A DNA stretch of 64,000 nt from assembly GCA_019915135.1 (NCBI GenBank), contig JAHLMK010000027.1:365920-429919 (forward strand). Direction: 5' to 3'. Origin of the DNA: Strobilurus pachycystidiatus. Its lineage: Eukaryota > Basidiomycota > Agaricomycetes > Agaricales > Physalacriaceae. The notes below the pieces were generated by a model. It was not told the origin of the DNA, searched no databases, and was given only the letters and a program-made list of their open reading frames with translations. A program made the translations under genes and the position numbers. Each line of letters begins with the position of its first letter. The first letter of the stretch is position 1. This document shows positions 60,194 through 64,000 of this stretch, piece by piece.

Positions 60194-60599
60194 ATGGTCT
60201 GCAAGAAATGTGAAAAGAAACTGTCCAAAGTGGCAGCGCCAGATCCATTTCAGGCAAGCTCGAGCAGCATCAAGGACGGGTCGCGGAAAGTCGGCGAGAA
60301 CAAGCTGTTAAACCGGCCAGGAAGCTCCAAGAACCGTTTCCAAGTGAGCAACATTCCATCTGTTTGATGCAGCTGACTGACATATATACGTTGCCCAGCC
60401 GTACCAGGGCCGTTGTAAGGATTGTAAATCGTCTGTCACCCAGAACAAGGCGAAGTACTGTCATGGTGTGTGTTGTACGTACTCTTCTTCGTCTCTCCAT
60501 CTGACGCTCCCTGCAGGCTGTGCCTACAAGAAGGGTTTATGTTCTATCTGTGGGAAAGCAATCTTGGACACTACTGGCTACGTTATGTCAAGCAAATGA
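60194..60599 (+). CDS. CRIPT: CRIPT family zinc-binding protein
   Basis: A small conserved Cys-rich protein, named for PDZ binding in animals and found in minor spliceosome complexes in humans. Three exons, 60194-60343, 60399-60465 and 60517-60599, give 99 residues, near the human length. Paired CxxC motifs are all present: VCKKCEKKLSKV, RCKDCKSSV, YCHGCAYKKGLCSICGK, ending LDTTGYVMSSK. The conserved ENKLLNRP-like block (GENKLLNRPGSSK) is typical of CRIPT. Confidence 0.94.
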
Positions 60600-61038
60600 G
60601 GCCATCTCTGCCTCGCCTTGTTGCCCGTCTCCTTGCTATCACTGTAATACAGCTCCTGTGTATTTCTAATGTTTTATTTAGTAGATTCTCCATCAGGAGG
60701 ACAATCGTCCTCCTCTACGGCCACCCCCACTTGACTACTCGCTTCGGCATAGCCCCTACTCTCCTATGCACCTGCCAGGATACAGCGCGTGGTCAGATGC
60801 ATATCGGCCGTCATTGACGCCGGTGAAGACATGTTTTCTATTGGGATCATGTCGACGCCCAACATTGATCCGGGTACTTTTCAGTCAATTCATTCTGGTC
60901 TCTGGGCAAAAGAAGCGAGTCGAAGTGGAAACCGTACTTAAGCGTGTGGTTGAGTAAACAAGGTTTCTTCTCAGTTTCCTTACCCGCTCGTTTAAGCCCA
61001 CACTCTTTTCACCCCACGGTCTCTACCATCTTAAAACC
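60600..61038. other. Intergenic region
   Basis: About 440 bp between CRIPT and the FMN oxidase gene. No gene is seen; it should contain the promoter of the secreted oxidase. Confidence 0.4.
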
Positions 61039-62558
61039 ATGTTCTCAATCAACGCTCTTTTCCTTGCCATCCTGGCCACACTCTTTACCCAAATCCTCGC
61101 CGTCGTTATCGATACGGAGGGTCTCCCCGATACCGGACTCAACACCTCCACCTGGGTCACTGGACAGTTGCCTCCCTTGACAGATATGTGGTCCTTGAAC
61201 GACATGCAGATTGCAGCGAAGAACGTGATATCTCCACGCTTCTACGGTGCGCGCCGTTTTATTCAACGTCTACCGCCACTCACAATCACATCCGAGCAGC
61301 CTCTTACCGCACGGCGGCCCTCGACGAGGTCACATATCAAAACAATCTGAACATCTGGAAACAGATCAGGTTGAACGGTTTCAGTTTCCGAGATGTCTCC
61401 GACTTCAATATGCAGTATGTAGTTACTATGTGCACGTCGCGCTTCCTAACACGTTTTATCGCATTTCAGGACTTCCATCCTTGGGTACAACTTTTCCGCT
61501 CCGTTCTTCATTGCTCCTGCTGCCAATGTGGGGCACACCAGCTCTACGGCAGAACTTTCTCTTGCGACGGCTGCAGGCAAGGAGAACCTTTTGTACGTGG
61601 TAAGTCAAATGAACATTTCGCTTCTAGTAGGTTTACTCAATATCATTCTTGCTTTTTTTACAGCCTAGCATCTCTTCTACCAAGTCCCTCGAGGCCATCG
61701 CCGCAGTCGGTGTCGAAGGTCAGGTTATGTTCCATCAAGAGTACATCTGGACGAACCGAACACAACTCATCGACGAGCTGAGGCGCATGGAGAAGGCGGG
61801 CTACAAAGCCATTTTCTTGACAGTCGATAACACCGGAGTCAATGGAATCAGGTTGGTGTGATCTGCAACGCAAGGTGCAAGTGACAACGGTCTGATTGAT
61901 ATCTTTTCCCATTCGACAGGACGCGTTCCTTGCGCTTCACTGGATCTTCAGACGAGTACGTCCTTTCGTTATATCTAACTACTTGTCATGTCAAGCCTTA
62001 CCTTCCGATTTTCAGCACCGGTCACTCTGCGACCTTCGACCTTCAAGCACTCGCTGAGATCCAGAGCCTTACCACCCTCCCTGTTGTCCCCAAGGGTATC
62101 AAGACAGCCGCGGATGCCCGCACTTGCCTCCAATTGGGCTTCCCTGCGATTTACGTGTCCAATCACGGTGGGCGCACCTTGGACGGCGCGCCCACCTCAG
62201 TCGAGATCCTCCTGGACATCCGGAGGAACGCACCCGAGGTGTTTGATGGGATGGAAGTATATGCCGATGGTGGCGTCAGGCGGGGCAGCCACATTATCAC
62301 CCTCCTGGCCCTGGGTGCGCGCGCCGTTGGGCTGGGACGCAGCCCGGTGTACGCCAACATTTGGGGCGAGGCCGGGGTGGTGAGGATGATTGACATGCTC
62401 AAAACTGAATTACAGACTACGATGACTTTGATGGGCGAGTCGCATACGCAGGACCTTGACCTGAGCTACGTGAGCATGGTTGTGGTGTTTCTCTTTCCTC
62501 TCTAACGACACTGCAGGTCAACACCAAGCAAGTCGAGGCTGCGTACTTCGGCAATTGA
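61039..62558 (+). CDS. Secreted FMN-dependent alpha-hydroxyacid oxidase/dehydrogenase
   Basis: A TIM-barrel flavoenzyme oxidising 2-hydroxyacids such as lactate or glycolate. The first 20 residues are a strong signal peptide (INALFLAILATLFTQILAVV), which is unusual because most family members are cytosolic, peroxisomal or mitochondrial. Joined exons give YRTAALDEVTYQNNLNIWKQ, GFSFRDVSDFNMQTSILGYN, APFFIAPAANVGHTSS, ISSTKSLEAIA, GYKAIFLTVDN, LPVVPKGIKTAADA with the flavin-contacting Lys, VSNHGGRTLDGAP with the catalytic His and substrate Arg, and VYADGGVRRGSHIITLLALGA for phosphate binding. The last exon reads NTKQVEAAYFGN. All key active-site residues seem present. Confidence 0.9.
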
Positions 62559-62730
62559 TATTCATTAATGCCTGGTTTTCCATCGTGTGCTTCTGAACAT
62601 TCTTGTAGCACTGTCCGCTCGTTTTCGTGGTTTGTAATTGGACTTAGACTTGACTCGGACGATCAATCATGTTGTACACGCTCATTTGTATCGCGACATA
62701 ATCAATGGACTTTTTTCAGATGATATGACA
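62559..62730. other. Convergent intergenic spacer
   Basis: 172 bp between the FMN oxidase and pantoate-beta-alanine ligase stops, shared 3' region. Confidence 0.45.
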
Positions 62731-63815
62731 TTAACATATCTTCCCTATGTTCCCCAGAATGATGTTGTCTATAAGACGTGTCTTGTCTACCCACATCGCG
62801 CCACTAAGGATGACGGGAGTAGCGTCAGCCTCCCGCGATATAGTGGCTTGCCCATCTAGGTCCTCTAAAGATTCGGAATCATTGAACTCAATGTAGTCCA
62901 ATCTCACGTCGACGGCAGAAGATTTCTTTGCGTTGACGAGATCTATGGCACGCTGCAGGCACTCTCGTTTCGTAAGACCACTCTCCCATGCTGCCTGAGC
63001 GGCTCGAAGCGCGGCATATAGAGTTGGGGCGACTTTGCGTCCTTCTGCGGATAAATAGGTGTTCCTGGACGAGAGCGCAAGACCATCTGTCGGGTCGCGG
63101 CTGGTCGGCACTATGCGATGATTTTCCGGCGTGGGATGGGAGAGGAGAAGATCTCTGCATAGGCGTCTGACGAGGAGGGCTTGTTGGATGTCCTTTTGCC
63201 CAAAGTAGGTTCGGGTTGGCTGGAGCGATGTGAATGGCGCGCTAGAAGGCAAGATCAGAAGGGAGATACCTCGACAACGTTGAAGAGTTTGATGACCACA
63301 GTCGCGACTCCGCGAAAGAAGGTGGGCCGGCTTTTGCCTTCCATCTGTTCGCCGTAGCCCTTGACTTCGAGGAAGGTGCCCTTTTGGTCTGACACGGACT
63401 GGGAGATGCCCGAGGGATACATTTCCGCCACAGTGGGGACAAAGACAGCTGTGACGGTCCGGACGGAGCCATCGTCGAGGACGTGTTTCTCCTTGGCGGC
63501 CAGGCGAAGATCGCTCTCCAGCGTCTTCGGATACGTGGCCAGATCCTCGTGCGGTGCGAACTGGGCAGGATTCACGAAAATGGACATAACCGTGAGGTCA
63601 TTTTCGAGCAAAGACTTCCGGACTTGCTGATGTTAGCATCTGCGAAATTTTTGCAACGGTGCAAGCCTACCGAGACTGATATGACCATCGTGGAGCGCCC
63701 CCATTGTCGGCACGAACCCGACGGATTTCTTTCCATCCCGCGCTGCTTCCCGCCATTCTCGAAAGCCAGCGACGGTGTTGAAGCATGGGATGGATGATTG
63801 AGGAAGAGACGACAT
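62731..63815 (-). CDS. PAN6: Pantoate-beta-alanine ligase (pantothenate synthetase)
   Basis: Joins pantoate and beta-alanine with ATP to make pantothenate, the precursor of coenzyme A. The start at 63815 (MSSLPQSSIPCFN) leads to FVPTMGALHDGHISL with the HxGH nucleotide motif. After an intron come SLLENDLTVMSIFVNPAQFAP, VFVPTVAEMYPSGI, FRGVATVVIKLFNVVEPTRT, YFGQKDIQQALLVRR and GLALSSRNTYLS, whose SSRN is the family's KMSKS-like site. The end reads VDKTRLIDNIILGN. Three exons. An in-frame ATG at 63878 would add 21 hydrophobic residues, possibly a targeting extension, so the start is open. Confidence 0.93.
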
Positions 63816-64000
63816 CGATCTTTTTATCGCGAAAATGCAGGAGAATGTAGGGCAAGAAGTGAAGGACAGCAAGGCCATTCAAGGGCTACTAGAGGGGCCG
63901 AAGAACGCGTCGTACGACGTGGAAGCAAGGTAGAAAAGACAGGCCATAGCTTATGGCGTAAATCGCCAAGATCCGTCCATATCCGTCCCGAGTAAGCAAC
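63816..64000. other. Window edge, upstream of pantoate ligase
   Basis: Promoter or 5' leader of the pantoate ligase. A short plus-strand frame here looks random. Confidence 0.4.

Noticed and set aside
63798..63995. Short plus-strand frame at the window edge
   Set aside because: It is antisense to the pantoate ligase start region, Arg-rich and without any motif.

Overview
This window reads as nuclear DNA of a mushroom-forming basidiomycete (Agaricomycetes). Genes are close together on both strands. Most are broken by many GT-AG introns of about 47-60 nt. Several families are typical of this group: a DUF6534 membrane protein, a SWIM-RING protein, a cytosine methyltransferase fused to an SNF2/RING helicase, and a short precursor ending in CVIA like mushroom mating pheromones. 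Exon joins were worked out by eye from splice signals, reading phase and family similarity. No CRISPR array, rRNA, tRNA or intact transposon was seen.

Layout: 0.6-10.2 kb holds a sterol O-acyltransferase (minus), the spliceosomal RED/IK protein, a SAM methyltransferase, an F-box/LRR-like protein (minus) and RNase P/MRP subunit p30. 11.0-22.1 kb holds a secreted BBE-like FAD oxidoreductase, a MYND protein (minus), a ZW10/Dsl1 tether and the PP2A B subunit (minus). 22.3-30 kb holds COX9, an ER DnaJ protein (minus), FBXO9/Hrt3, the PLP-synthase glutaminase SNO1 (minus) and the nucleolar GTPase NUG1 (minus). 29.9-41.1 kb holds a large NTO1/BRPF-like reader protein, the ribosome biogenesis factor KRI1, an orphan homeodomain-like protein and the ubiquitin-RPS31 fusion.

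41-47.6 kb holds a 51-codon pheromone-precursor-like gene in a 2.4 kb stretch with no other gene, a SWIM-RING protein, PET117 (minus) and a CID protein. 47.8-54.9 kb is one very long gene joining a C5-cytosine methyltransferase to an SNF2 ATPase and a RING. 55-64 kb holds a DUF6534 membrane protein, a METTL-type methyltransferase, an F-box protein (minus), CRIPT, a secreted FMN-dependent alpha-hydroxyacid oxidase and pantoate-beta-alanine ligase (minus).

Most genes are housekeeping and unrelated in function. Four divergent pairs have start codons 114-121 bp (three pairs) or 224 bp apart: PET117/CID gene, DNAJ/FBXO9, NUG1/NTO1 and CDC55/COX9. The most notable items are the pheromone-like gene with its repeated upstream elements, the methyltransferase-helicase with an N-terminal PIP-box-like motif, the Trp-acidic segment of the ZW10 protein, and the homeodomain-like orphan.
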